DNA of 64,000 nt from RYN-111 sp963760125 (GTDB taxonomy: Bacteria > Actinomycetota > Actinomycetes > Mycobacteriales > SCTD01): positions 62,001-126,000 of the forward strand of contig CAVXBV010000007.1 in NCBI GenBank assembly GCA_963760125.1, in the 5' to 3' direction. Position numbers and translations under genes: made by a program. Below are positions 34,216 through 42,562 of this stretch, one piece after another. The notes under the pieces are model-generated. The model ran no database searches and had not been told where the DNA came from. It worked only from the letters and a program-made list of their open reading frames with translations. Every line of letters begins with the position of its first letter. Positions within the stretch are counted from its first letter, which is position 1.

Positions 34216-34979
34216 CGCAGAACCTCGAAGGGCAAGCGCATCGCCGGGTCCATGAGCTGGCTGAGGTGGGCGGGGAGCAGCGCGAGGGTGGCGCCGGCGG
34301 CGGAGAGCGCGACCAGGGTCTTGAGAGGAAGCAGCAGCGACATCGCGTTGGCCTGGGGCACGAAGCGCGCGGCAAGGCCGAGCGCCGCGTCGGTGAGGAA
34401 CAGGACCCCCAGCAGGGGAGCAGCGACCTCGAGCGCGGAGATGAGCACCTGGGTCGCCGCGTGGCCGAGCGTGCCCGCGGCCCCGGAGGACAGCGACGGC
34501 AGGTGGTCCAGGGGGATCCCCTGAAAAGACCGGACGAACCCGCCGACGATGATCTGGTAGGCGTCGCTGGCGAAGAACAGGGCACCGAAGCAGATCGAGA
34601 ACAGCCGGGAGAACGCCGCCGCCGGTTGTCCGGTGAGCGGGTCGACGATCGAGGCGTAGGAGAATCCGCCGGTCAGGTCGATCAGCGTTCCCGCTACCTC
34701 GAAGGCCGCGAACAGCAGGTTGGTCAGCAGTCCCAGCACCAGGCCCACCGCCACCTGGGACGTCGCCGCGACCAGGTAGCCGCTGAGCTCTTGGGGCACG
34801 CTCTCGATCGGTGTCATGGGGGTGACGAACACGGCCAGGGCCACCGCCACCGCGAGGCGCCCCGGTGCGGACACGCCCTTCGCCGACAGCACCGGCGCGG
34901 TCACGACCCACGCGCCGGTGCGCGCGAGGACCAGCAGGAACGCGCTGATCGTCGCGGCGGAGAAGGGCAGGGTGGTCAC
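34212..34979 (-). CDS. fliR: Flagellar export protein FliR
   Basis: A 255-residue polytopic membrane protein of the export channel. It contains LVLARTGAWVVTAPVLSAKG, GLVLGLLTNLLFAAFEVAGTL and QIIVGGFVRSF, typical of FliR. Length is normal. GTG 34979 lies two bases after the fliQ stop and the gene overlaps flhB. Confidence 0.96.
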   Translation of the reverse strand: MTTLPFSAATISAFLLVLARTGAWVVTAPVLSAKGVSAPGRLAVAVALAVFVTPMTPIESVPQELSGYLVAATSQVAVGLVLGLLTNLLFAAFEVAGTLIDLTGGFSYASIVDPLTGQPAAAFSRLFSICFGALFFASDAYQIIVGGFVRSFQGIPLDHLPSLSSGAAGTLGHAATQVLISALEVAAPLLGVLFLTDAALGLAARFVPQANAMSLLLPLKTLVALSAAGATLALLPAHLSQLMDPAMRLPFEVLR

Positions 34980-34981
34980 GG

Positions 34982-35251
34982 TCAGCCGACCAGGTCCGGG
35001 ATGCGCTCGAACAGCTGCTGGGTGAACTCGACCGTGATGCGCAGCATCCAGCCGCCGGTGAGCACGAGCAGCAAGGCGCCGACCGCCAGCTTGGGCACCA
35101 TCGACAGGGTCTGGTCCTGCACCTGGAACACGGCCTGCACCAGGCTCACGACGACGCCGACGAGCAGGGCGGCGAGGAGCAACGGGCCGGCGAGCTTGGC
35201 GGCGAGCACCAGCGCCTGACCGGCGATCTGGATGACGTCGTTCTCGTTCAT
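34982..35251 (-). CDS. fliQ: Flagellar export protein FliQ
   Basis: An 89-residue protein with two membrane helices (ALVLAAKLAGPLLLAALLVGVVVSLVQAV, in part, and LAVGALLLVLTGGWML). It carries the conserved core VSLVQAVFQVQDQTLSMVPK. It packs with FliP and FliR in the export pore. It lies between fliP and fliR as usual. Confidence 0.96.
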   Translation of the reverse strand: MNENDVIQIAGQALVLAAKLAGPLLLAALLVGVVVSLVQAVFQVQDQTLSMVPKLAVGALLLVLTGGWMLRITVEFTQQLFERIPDLVG

Positions 35252-35264
35252 GCGGGCAGGCCGA

Positions 35265-36077
35265 TCAGTGGAAGGAGCGGACGAGGGAGGACACGAGCAG
35301 GTACCAGCCGTCGACCGCCACGAACAGCAGCAGCTTGAACGGGAGGGAGATGAGCGAAGGCGGCAGCATGGCCATGCCCATGGCCGACAGCGAGGCGCTG
35401 ACGACCAGGTCGATGACGATGAACGGGATGAAGACGATGAACCCGATGAGGAAGGCCGCGCGCAGCTCGGAGATGACGTACGCCGGTACGAGCGTGGTGG
35501 TCGGCACGTCCTGCGGCGTGGCGGGTGCCTTCTTGCCCGAGAGGTCCACGAACAGCTGCAGGTCCTTCTCCCGGACCTGCTTGAGCATGTAGGTCCGGAA
35601 CGGCGCCAAACCTCGGTCGAAGGCCTGCGTCTGGGTGATGGTGCCTTTCAGCAGGGGCTGGACGGCGTCGTGGTTCGCCTGGCTGAACACCGGCCCCATC
35701 ACGAAGAACGTCAAGAACATCGCCAGGCCGATCATGACCTGGTTCGGTGGCACGCCCTGAGTGCCGAGGGCAGACCGGGTGAAGCCCAGCACGATGACGA
35801 TCCGGGTGAACGCCGTGACCATGATGAGCAGGCCGGGCAGCAGCGAGAGAGCGCCGAGCAGCAGGACCAGCGAGACCGGCTGGGCCAGCCCGCCACCGGT
35901 CGTCACCTGCGTGAGGTCGAGGCCGGGGCTGGGGGTCGGCTGGGGGACAGGGGAGGGGCCAGGTGCCGCGAGGGCGGGACCGGCGACGGCCAGGAGCAGG
36001 AGCGTGAGCCCCGAGGTCAGCGCAGCGCGTCGTCCCCGTCCGCAGCGCGGAAAGTGGGCCGGCACGCGCGGGTCCAC
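35265..36077 (-). CDS. fliP: Flagellar export protein FliP
   Basis: A 270-residue protein with an N-terminal cleavable signal (LTSGLTLLLLAVAGPALAAP), a P/S/T linker and four helices with the FliP signatures MVTAFTRIVIVLGFTRSALG, NQVMIGLAMFLTFFVM and ELRAAFLIGFIVFIPFIVID. GTG 36077 (or GTG 36065) lies inside the end of fliO, a 61-base overlap, since no start occurs later before the signal peptide. Confidence 0.95.
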   Translation of the reverse strand: MDPRVPAHFPRCGRGRRAALTSGLTLLLLAVAGPALAAPGPSPVPQPTPSPGLDLTQVTTGGGLAQPVSLVLLLGALSLLPGLLIMVTAFTRIVIVLGFTRSALGTQGVPPNQVMIGLAMFLTFFVMGPVFSQANHDAVQPLLKGTITQTQAFDRGLAPFRTYMLKQVREKDLQLFVDLSGKKAPATPQDVPTTTLVPAYVISELRAAFLIGFIVFIPFIVIDLVVSASLSAMGMAMLPPSLISLPFKLLLFVAVDGWYLLVSSLVRSFH

Positions 36078-36562
36078 GGGTGCTCCTCGTCACGCAGGGC
36101 ATCCATGCGGGCAACCCGACGCCGGACGGCGAGGCGGGTCGAGGTGGTCACGGATCCTTCCGTGACCACCGGGTTCTCGCCGCGGAGCGTGGCGAGGGCT
36201 GCGGCCACGGCGTCGTCCGAGACGGCGTGGGCGCGAGGGCGCAGGTTCTGCAGGAAAGCGGGAATCGCCGGCAGAGCCGACAGGGCGGAGGTCCGCGGCG
36301 GGGGGACCTCCACGACGAGATCTGCCTGCTCGCTGGTGAGCAGCGTGACCGTGTGATCGGTGACGCCCAGCAGGAGGTCCTTGCCGTCGACGCGGACCAC
36401 GGTGAGGGCGGCGCCCTTGCCGAGCTTGGTCGAGCCGCGCACCTCGAGCAGCCCACCCCGGGCGCGACCGCCGAGGCCGTCGGTGCGCTTGAGCACCCAC
36501 AGCACCAGGGCGAGCAGCCCGAAGACGAGAACCACCTTGATGAGGAGCACGAGGGCAGCCAT
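36017..36562 (-). CDS. fliO: Flagellar biosynthetic protein FliO
   Basis: A 181-residue protein with one N-terminal helix (LVLLIKVVLVFGLLALVLWVL) and the FliO domain (LEVRGSTKLGKGAALTVVRV, LLLGVTDHTVTLLT). FliO assists assembly of the FliP ring. The ~60-residue basic C-terminal tail overlaps the start of fliP and may be under relaxed selection. Start ATG lies two bases from the fliN stop. Confidence 0.88.
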   Translation of the reverse strand: MAALVLLIKVVLVFGLLALVLWVLKRTDGLGGRARGGLLEVRGSTKLGKGAALTVVRVDGKDLLLGVTDHTVTLLTSEQADLVVEVPPPRTSALSALPAIPAFLQNLRPRAHAVSDDAVAAALATLRGENPVVTEGSVTTSTRLAVRRRVARMDALRDEEHPWTRACRPTFRAADGDDALR

Positions 36563-36564
36563 GA

Positions 36565-36981
36565 CTAGCGCTCGACCACCGAGGTGACGCGAACGCCGAA
36601 CTCGCCGTCGATGACGACGACTTCGCCGCGGGCCACCAGGCAGCCGTTGACCAGAACGTCGACCGGCGCGTCGGCAGACCGGTCGAGCTCCAGGACGGCG
36701 CCGGGAGCCAGGGACAGCAGGTCGCGCAGCGGCAGCTTGACGCGGCCGAGCTCCACCGCGAGCTCGACCTGCACGTCGGCCAGCAGCCGCAGGTCGCGGG
36801 CCTCGCCCAGCGGGGCGCCCTCGCCGAGGTCTGGCAGGTCGGGCGCCGGGAGGCTCGGCAGGTCAGCAGGAAGCGACTCCGCCGCGGGCGCTGCACTCGG
36901 GGAGGGGATCTGCGCCGCTGCGGCGGTCACCGTGTCCCCGCTCGCCGCGTCAGCGTCCGTGTTCTCGGAAGGAAAGGACAT
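36565..36981 (-). CDS. fliN: Flagellar motor switch protein FliN
   Basis: A 138-residue protein: ~55 disordered A/P/S-rich residues, then a SpoA/SPOA domain (LLADVQVELAVELGRVKLPL, VLVNGCLVARGEVVVIDGEF, GVRVTSV). FliN forms the lower C-ring with FliM and controls rotation direction. The order fliM-fliN-fliO-fliP is conventional. Confidence 0.95.
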   Translation of the reverse strand: MSFPSENTDADAASGDTVTAAAAQIPSPSAAPAAESLPADLPSLPAPDLPDLGEGAPLGEARDLRLLADVQVELAVELGRVKLPLRDLLSLAPGAVLELDRSADAPVDVLVNGCLVARGEVVVIDGEFGVRVTSVVER

Positions 36982-37899
36982 CTACTGACCTCCGGTCAGG
37001 GCGTGGACGACGACGGCCCGGTGCTTGCCGCGGCGGCCCAGCGAGGCCCCGAGGACGGGCACTTCCAGGCCGTCGCCGGCCAGGACGCCCAGCAGGTTGT
37101 CGCAGGCGTGGGGGTCCAGCCGGATGACGTCGCCCGGCCGGAGGTCCTCGATGTCCCCGGCGCTGACGATCGAGGCGCCGAGCCGCACAGCGACCTCGAC
37201 CGGAACGTCGCCGAGCACGGCGCGTGCCGCGTCGCTCGGCGCCGCCGGGGCGGGCTCGACCTCGCCGGGGAGGAGCGACTTGGCGGGGAGGCAGAGGGTC
37301 AGCCGGATGGTGCTGCCACTGGGCAGCGCGAGGTCGAGGGGTACGGCGACGACCTCACCTCCGCCGTGGGGAAGGGGGTCGTCGCTGACCGGGCCCGCCT
37401 GGAAGCCGGTGACGCCGTGGTCGGCGAGGGCGGCCGCCAGCGGCCGCAGCGCCGGGAGGGTGTGCCGGATCAGCAGCTCGGCCTCCAGCCCTGTGCACGG
37501 ACGGTCCTCGCCCTCACCCATTCCGCCGAGGTAGAGGTCCGCCAGCGCGACCGCGGCCTCCGACGAGAGCAGCAGAACCCCCGGATCGGCCAGGCCGCAG
37601 CCGAGCGGGGCCCAGACCGCGCCCGGGGTGGCGACTTCGAGGAGCGACACCCGACGTACGCCGGGGCAGCTGGCCGGGACCGTCCGGCCGCAGGTCAGAC
37701 CGAGCAGCAGCCCTACCCGTGGGGCGGCCTCGACGAGGGCGCTCACCAGGCGCGCCGCGCCCGTCGGCATCGGGAGCGGGTCGCGGAAGTCGAAGAGCTG
37801 GGCGGGGGGCACACCACCCCATCGTCCGACGACCCGTCGGAGCGCATGGCCCCCCTGGGTCATCTGCGGCCCGCACCATCTGGGCCAGGACCAGCTCAC
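36982..37899 (-). CDS. fliM: Flagellar motor switch protein FliM (divergent, no CheY-binding peptide)
   Basis: About 305 residues. A CheC-like middle domain (VSALVEAAPRVGLLLGLTCG, EAAVALADLYLGGMGEGED) and a C-terminal SpoA domain (GDVPVEVAVRLGASIVSAGD, LRPGDVIRLDPHACDN) identify FliM. The LSQ-EIDxLL peptide that binds phosphorylated CheY in classical FliM is not seen at the N-terminus. The start is uncertain: GTG 37899 or ATG 37863, neither with a clear Shine-Dalgarno sequence. Confidence 0.85.
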   Translation of the reverse strand: MSWSWPRWCGPQMTQGGHALRRVVGRWGGVPPAQLFDFRDPLPMPTGAARLVSALVEAAPRVGLLLGLTCGRTVPASCPGVRRVSLLEVATPGAVWAPLGCGLADPGVLLLSSEAAVALADLYLGGMGEGEDRPCTGLEAELLIRHTLPALRPLAAALADHGVTGFQAGPVSDDPLPHGGGEVVAVPLDLALPSGSTIRLTLCLPAKSLLPGEVEPAPAAPSDAARAVLGDVPVEVAVRLGASIVSAGDIEDLRPGDVIRLDPHACDNLLGVLAGDGLEVPVLGASLGRRGKHRAVVVHALTGGQ

Positions 37900-37926
37900 C
37901 TGGGGGGTGTCCGGTGCACGGAGTGA

Positions 37927-38844
37927 CTAGTGCCCGGCACCCCCGGAGCTGCTGCGTGCGGTCTCGCTGGGCTGAGATGCCGGCGTGGAGGCGTGTCCGT
38001 CTGCTGGGGGCGACGGAGTCGCGTGCGCCGCAGGCTTGACGCTGGGAGCTGCGGTCGCCTGCGTCTTGGCGGCCTCCACCACGATGTCGACGCGTCGGTT
38101 CTTCGCCAGGGCAGCCTCCGAGCTCCCGGGAGCCCGAGGGCGCGTATCGGCGTACCCGGCCGCGGACAGGCGCGTCTTGGCGACGTTCTCGTGGTCCATG
38201 AGGTGACGGAGAACGGCGGTGGCTCGGGAGGTGGACAGCTCCCAGTTGGAAGGGAAGGACGTGCTGCTGATCGGTCGACTGTCGGTGTGGCCCTCGACGA
38301 CGAGCTGGTTGCCCATCGACTGGAAGACCGGGCCGAGACCGTCGAGCAGGGCGTTGCCGGCGGTGCTGAGCCGTGCCTCCCCGGAGTTGAACAAGACCCC
38401 GCTCGTGACGTAGAGGACGAGGCCACGCGGGTCGCTCGCCACCTGCACCTGGTCATCGAGGCGGGCGGCCTTGATCTGCTTCACCAGCTTCTGGCGGAGC
38501 TCCTCGAGCTTCGCCTTGTCGAGTACCGGCTGGCTGGGCCCACCGGGGCTCGCCGCCCAGGACGAGGCCTGGGGGGTCGGGTCCCCGTCCTTGGGTGCCA
38601 ACGGCTCGTCGGTCGGGTCGCCCTCCGTGGGGACACCCTCGCCGGGCAACTGCGGCAGCACCGTTCCCGTGCCCTTGGCGAACGCCTCCTTGAACGTCTG
38701 GAACTTCTTGAGGTCCAGGCTGGAGATGGCGAACATCATCAGGAACGTGACCATGAGCAGGGTCATCATGTCGGCGAGCGCGATCAGCCACGCCTCGCTG
38801 GGGTGCTCGTCGTGGTCATCGTGCCGCTTGTGTCGCCGGGACAT
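37927..38844 (-). CDS. motB: Flagellar stator protein MotB
   Basis: A 305-residue protein with a short basic N-terminus, a single helix containing the proton-path aspartate (WLIALADMMTLLMVTFLMMF), a periplasmic plug and linker, and an OmpA-like peptidoglycan-binding domain (LVVEGHTDSRPISS, STSRATAVLRHLM, NRRVDIVVEA). The last ~45 residues are a P/S/T/A-rich tail. ATG 38844 lies one base after the motA stop. Confidence 0.95.
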   Translation of the reverse strand: MSRRHKRHDDHDEHPSEAWLIALADMMTLLMVTFLMMFAISSLDLKKFQTFKEAFAKGTGTVLPQLPGEGVPTEGDPTDEPLAPKDGDPTPQASSWAASPGGPSQPVLDKAKLEELRQKLVKQIKAARLDDQVQVASDPRGLVLYVTSGVLFNSGEARLSTAGNALLDGLGPVFQSMGNQLVVEGHTDSRPISSTSFPSNWELSTSRATAVLRHLMDHENVAKTRLSAAGYADTRPRAPGSSEAALAKNRRVDIVVEAAKTQATAAPSVKPAAHATPSPPADGHASTPASQPSETARSSSGGAGH

Positions 38845-38845
38845 G

Positions 38846-39640
38846 TCAGGCGGCCTTCTTCTCGCCGACCGCCTCGCGCACATTCGGGGACAGGTGGCTC
38901 TTGAGCTTCTCCCCGACGGCGCGCGGGCTGACGCCGGCCTGGATCGCCAAGATGCCCTCGACGATCATCATCCGGTGGGCGACCTCGACGGAGGAGGCGC
39001 GCTTCATCTTGTTCGCCAGCGGCATGAAGAAGATGTTGGCGATGCCGATGCCCCAGAGCGTCGCGATGAAGGCCGAGGCGATGGCGTGGCCCATCTCGGC
39101 CGGGTTCTCCATGTGGCTCAGGGCCAGGGTCAGGCCGAGCACGCAACCGACGATGCCGATGGCGGGGGCGTAGGTCCCGCAGTCCATGTGGAACTTGGCG
39201 GCGACCTTGTGGCGGTCCTTCATGGCCGCGATGTCCGACTCGAGGACGTCCGCGACCTCGTCGGAGTCCGTGCCGTCGATGACGAGCTCGAGGCCCCGCC
39301 TCATGAACGGGTCCTCCACGGCCTTGGCCTTCTCCTCCAGGGCGAGCAGGCCGTCACGCCGGGCGACGTCGGCGTACTCCATGAGTTCGTTCACGGCGGC
39401 CGCAGCGTCGAGGTTCTTGCCGGGCAGAAGCATCTTGAGGGTGGCCTTGATGCCCGGGCCGATGTCGCTCATGCGGTTGCTGGCCAGTCCGACGCCCACG
39501 GTGCCGCCGATGATGATGATGATCGCGCCCGGGTTGGAGAAGGCGACCATCGGGCTGCCTCCCTCGATGATGAACGCGACGGAGATCGCGACAACCGCGA
39601 AGACGATGCCGACAGGCGTTGCCACCTCCACGGTCAGCAC
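38846..39640 (-). CDS. motA: Flagellar stator protein MotA
   Basis: A 264-residue protein with four membrane helices. It has FIIEGGSPMVAFSNPGAIII, the conserved GTYAPAIGIVGCVLGLTLAL near the third helix and GHAIASAFIATLWGIGIANI in the fourth. Cytoplasmic charged loops that contact FliG are present (MEYADVARRDGLLALE). With MotB it forms the ion-driven torque generator. GTG 39640 overlaps flbD by seven bases. Confidence 0.96.
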   Translation of the reverse strand: MLTVEVATPVGIVFAVVAISVAFIIEGGSPMVAFSNPGAIIIIIGGTVGVGLASNRMSDIGPGIKATLKMLLPGKNLDAAAAVNELMEYADVARRDGLLALEEKAKAVEDPFMRRGLELVIDGTDSDEVADVLESDIAAMKDRHKVAAKFHMDCGTYAPAIGIVGCVLGLTLALSHMENPAEMGHAIASAFIATLWGIGIANIFFMPLANKMKRASSVEVAHRMMIVEGILAIQAGVSPRAVGEKLKSHLSPNVREAVGEKKAA

Positions 39641-39918
39641 CCGCCTTCGGTGGCAGGGCGAAGGTGCAGCAGCCGGCCGCCCTCGCCGTCACCGGTTGGC
39701 GCGCCGTCGGCGGGCTGGCCGAGCTGGAGCTCGGCGCTCGCGAGGACGGAAGCGCGGTAGGTCGTGATGCTGTCGACGACGGCCGACGCCGATTCGAGCA
39801 CGACGTAGGTCCTGCCGTCGACCAGGGTGACGACGGTGTCGTGATGGGCCTCGACGGTCGCGACCAGGTCGGCGTTGAGGTACATCTCGCTGCCGTTGAG
39901 GCGTGTCAGACGAATCAC
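39634..39918 (-). CDS. flbD: FlbD family protein
   Basis: A 94-residue protein whose first ~60 residues are the FlbD domain (VIRLTRLNGSEMYLNADLVA, TVVTLVDGRTYVVLES). Small FlbD/SwrD proteins of Gram-positive bacteria lie between flgE and motA and boost motor power, which matches the position here. GTG 39918 is preceded by AGGAGGAGGG. Confidence 0.9.
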   Translation of the reverse strand: MIRLTRLNGSEMYLNADLVATVEAHHDTVVTLVDGRTYVVLESASAVVDSITTYRASVLASAELQLGQPADGAPTGDGEGGRLLHLRPATEGGC

Positions 39919-40068
39919 CGGAGCAGCCCTCCTCCTGAGGGATCGGCCCGAGGGCCGGCAGTGGGCGTCCTGCCCGTGCCCCACCCCATCGGCAGCGCCG
40001 GCTGGTCGTTGAGCACCCTGAGTCACGACTCCGTGGCACCGTGCGGGACGCTCCCCTGGACACGGCGA

Positions 40069-40095
40069 AGGGGCACCTCGTTGAGAGACGCCCCT
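40069..40095 (-). terminator. Hairpin between flgE and flbD
   Basis: Within the 194-base gap, AGGGGC-A-CCTC (40069-40079) can pair with GAG-AC-GCCCCT ending at 40095. It stands 18 bases beyond the flgE stop on the minus strand. No T-run follows, so it may be a partial terminator or an RNA stabiliser that splits the long operon. No promoter motif is obvious in the remainder of the gap. Confidence 0.45.
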
Positions 40096-40112
40096 CCGTT
40101 GCCCTGCGCCGG

Positions 40113-40982
40113 CTACCTCTTGAGGTGGACCAGGTCCTGCAGCATGTCGTCGCTCGAGGTGATGACCTTGGTGTTCGCCTGGAAGGCGCGCTGGGCGATC
40201 ATCATGTTCGTGAACTCCTGCGCGAGGTCCACGTTGCTCATCTCCAGCGCCCCGGCCGCCAGCGAGCCGACCCCGCCGTTGCCGGCGGACCCCAGGTTCG
40301 CCGTACCGGCCGCGGGTCCCGCCCGGAAGTGGCCGTCGCCCATCGCCACCAGGCCGGCCGGGTTGCTGAACGAGGCCATGGCGATTTGCCCCACGATGGT
40401 CGGCTCGCCGCCGTAGACGGCGGTGACCATGCCGTCCTGCGCGATGGAGAACGACTGGAGCTGCTGGACGTTGTCCAGGGAGTCCCTACGGCCCAGCGGG
40501 TCATTGGTGGGGATCGCGAGGGCCGAGGGAGCAGTACCGGTCGGGTTGACCGGCACGCCCGCGACGGCTGTCCAGCCCTTGATCATCGCCCCGGACGGGT
40601 CGACGAGGTGGTTGGCCGCGTCCACGGAGAACGAGCCGGCCCGGGAGTACATCTCGGTCCCGTTGACGTCCATGACGAACATCCCCGAGCCCTGGATCGC
40701 CAGGTCGGTGGCGCGGCCGGTGTTCTGGATGGCGCCCTGGGTCTGGATGGCGTCGACGGCGTTGACGTGCACGCCCAGACCGACCTGCGCCGGGTTGGTG
40801 GAGCCGGACGTGGCGGTGGCGGCGCTGCCATCGCGCAGCAACTGCGACAGCGTGTCCTGGAACACCACGCGGCTCGCCTTGTAGCCGGACGTGTTGACGT
40901 TGGCGATGTTGTCGCCGACCACGTCCATCATCATCTGGGTGGAGCGCATACCGGAGACTCCGGCGAACATCGAGCGCATCAT
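40113..40982 (-). CDS. flgE: Flagellar hook protein FlgE (short hook-basal body protein)
   Basis: A 289-residue axial protein. The N-terminal rod-type motif is FAGVSGMRSTQMMMDVVGDN, followed by IANVNTSGYKASRVVFQDTL and TNPAQVGLGV. The C-terminus is GALEMSNVDLAQEFTNMMIA through DMLQDLVHLKR. At 289 residues it is shorter than most FlgE and near FlgG length; it is the only such protein in the cluster, and position after flgD supports hook function. ATG 40982 or 40979 may start it. Confidence 0.88.
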   Translation of the reverse strand: MMRSMFAGVSGMRSTQMMMDVVGDNIANVNTSGYKASRVVFQDTLSQLLRDGSAATATSGSTNPAQVGLGVHVNAVDAIQTQGAIQNTGRATDLAIQGSGMFVMDVNGTEMYSRAGSFSVDAANHLVDPSGAMIKGWTAVAGVPVNPTGTAPSALAIPTNDPLGRRDSLDNVQQLQSFSIAQDGMVTAVYGGEPTIVGQIAMASFSNPAGLVAMGDGHFRAGPAAGTANLGSAGNGGVGSLAAGALEMSNVDLAQEFTNMMIAQRAFQANTKVITSSDDMLQDLVHLKR

Positions 40983-41062
40983 GGTGGTTCCTCCGCGGGG
41001 AAGTGATGAGCCGTCCTGGCGGGAGACCTCGGACCGTCCTGGTCCTCGGGTCGTGCGTCGGT

Positions 41063-41488
41063 CTAGCGCGGGGCCTGCTCCACGGTGGTGACGTCGCTGA
41101 GGCTGAGGGTGGAGCCGTCGGTGAGAGTGAGGCTCGGGGTGTCGCCGCCCAGGGTCACGGCGGTGACCAGTCCGGTGTGGCTGACCTGGTCGCTCCCGAT
41201 ACCTGTCACCTGCTTGCCGACGAGCGACTCGGCCGAGAGCCGCTGCTGCCAGGCCTGCGACTCCTTCTGCGCTGTGACGAGCTGACCGAGCTTCTCCACC
41301 TGGGCGAACACGGCCATCTGGTTCATGTACTGGTTGTTGTCCGTCGGCTGCATGGGGTTCTGGTACTTCAACTGCGCGACCAGCAGCTTCATGAACGTGT
41401 CCTTGTCGAACCCGGTGGCGCTGGCGGTGGGCGAGCCGGACGCGGTAGCCGCTGACGTGGCGCCGGTGCCGGAAAGCGGTGTGGTCAC
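41063..41488 (-). CDS. flgD: Hook-capping/scaffolding protein FlgD
   Basis: A 141-residue protein with a disordered S/T/A-rich N-terminus and the FlgD signature DKDTFMKLLVAQLKYQNPMQ, then PTDNNQYMNQMAVFAQVEKL. The Ig/Fn-like domains of long FlgD are reduced to one short beta region (ESLVGKQVTGIGSD onward), as in Gram-positive relatives. GTG 41488 follows GAGGA. Confidence 0.93.
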   Translation of the reverse strand: MTTPLSGTGATSAATASGSPTASATGFDKDTFMKLLVAQLKYQNPMQPTDNNQYMNQMAVFAQVEKLGQLVTAQKESQAWQQRLSAESLVGKQVTGIGSDQVSHTGLVTAVTLGGDTPSLTLTDGSTLSLSDVTTVEQAPR

Positions 41489-41525
41489 GGAGGTCCTCAG
41501 GTTCGCTGGTCGCTGGGGGTGCGAC

Positions 41526-42562
41526 TCAGAGCCAGGTGCCCGCGGGCTGCGGGTCGGGGACGTCGTCCGTGACGTGGACGGTCCCATCGGCACTGCGGGT
41601 CGATCGTGGAGTCCCCCGATCGGGGGGTGCCTGCTGTTCACCTGGGTCGTCGCGAGGGGGGCCTCCGTAGCTCACGTCGTAGCTCTTCAGGTCCAGCCCC
41701 GCCTCGCGCAAGACCTGCTGCAGCTCAGTGGTCTGGGCGAGCAGTCCTCCGTGGGCCGCGGCGTCGGGGGCGCGCACGGTGAGCTCGACCTGGCCGTCCC
41801 GCACGGTCATGCGGACGAGGAGCGCACCGAGCTCGGGGGGTCGAGACGGATCACCAGGCTGGTACGCCCGCCCTCGACCCGGAGCGTCTCGGCCGCGGCG
41901 ACGAGGGCAGGGCGGACTGCCGCGAGGGTCTCGGTCCGGTCGACGTCGGGAGCAGGAGCCGTACCCGCTGTCGTGACCTGGACGAGCCCCGGTCCGAGCA
42001 CCGAGGGGTCGGTGGGCCGCGTGCCGAGCGAGGCGACCGGCGGGGTCGCGGGATCGATGGGCGGCGCCTGCGGGAGTGTCGTGGTGGACGCCTCGCTCGG
42101 GGCCCGCTGTCCGTGCGGCGGTTCGACCGGCGCACCTGGTTTCTGAGGGAGCTCGAGGGGTGCGGTGGCGGGGCACTCCGTGGCCGTGGTCAGGGCGGTG
42201 GCAGCACCGGCACCTGGCAGCGAGGTGGTCCTTTCGGGGGCCCTCGGAACGACAGTGAGGGGCGGCCGTGGCAGTCCGAGGGGCAGCAGCCAGGAGGCGG
42301 CGGCGTCCAGGGGGGTGGGAACGGGCAGCGCTCCCTCCTCGACCGCGATCTCGACGACCTCGTCCTTTGCCGTGGGGGACGCGGGGCCAGACGACGTGGC
42401 AGGTGGTGCGGGAGCCGAGGAGGTGAGCAGCGCGGCGAAGACCTCGGGCGGCGCCGGAGAAGACGACCCGTCTGCCGCGGCCTCGCCTGCCGGCCCGGCG
42501 TTGGCGAGCGTCAGGGGCATCGCCTGAGGCATCGTCAGAGGCATCGTCAGGGGCATCGTCAC
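41526..42562 (-). pseudogene. fliK: Hook-length control protein FliK, frameshifted in a C6 run
   Basis: From GTG 42562 (overlapping the upstream stop as GTGA) or ATG 42556 the gene encodes MPLT repeats, a P/A/T-rich secreted ruler region and GGRTSLVIRLDPP. The expected continuation, ELGALLVRMTVRDGQVELTV and TTELQQVLREAGLDLKSYDV, is in the next frame and ends at 41526. The change lies in a run of six G on the plus strand (41835-41840). With one base fewer the two halves join as LDPPELGALLV, the standard Flg_hook domain sequence. Read as written, the product ends at 41807 without its C-terminal switch domain. Confidence 0.85.

Noticed and set aside
42520..42562. Repeats at the fliK start as an independent element
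   Set aside because: They are in-frame 12-base units encoding MPLT at the N-terminus, within the gene.
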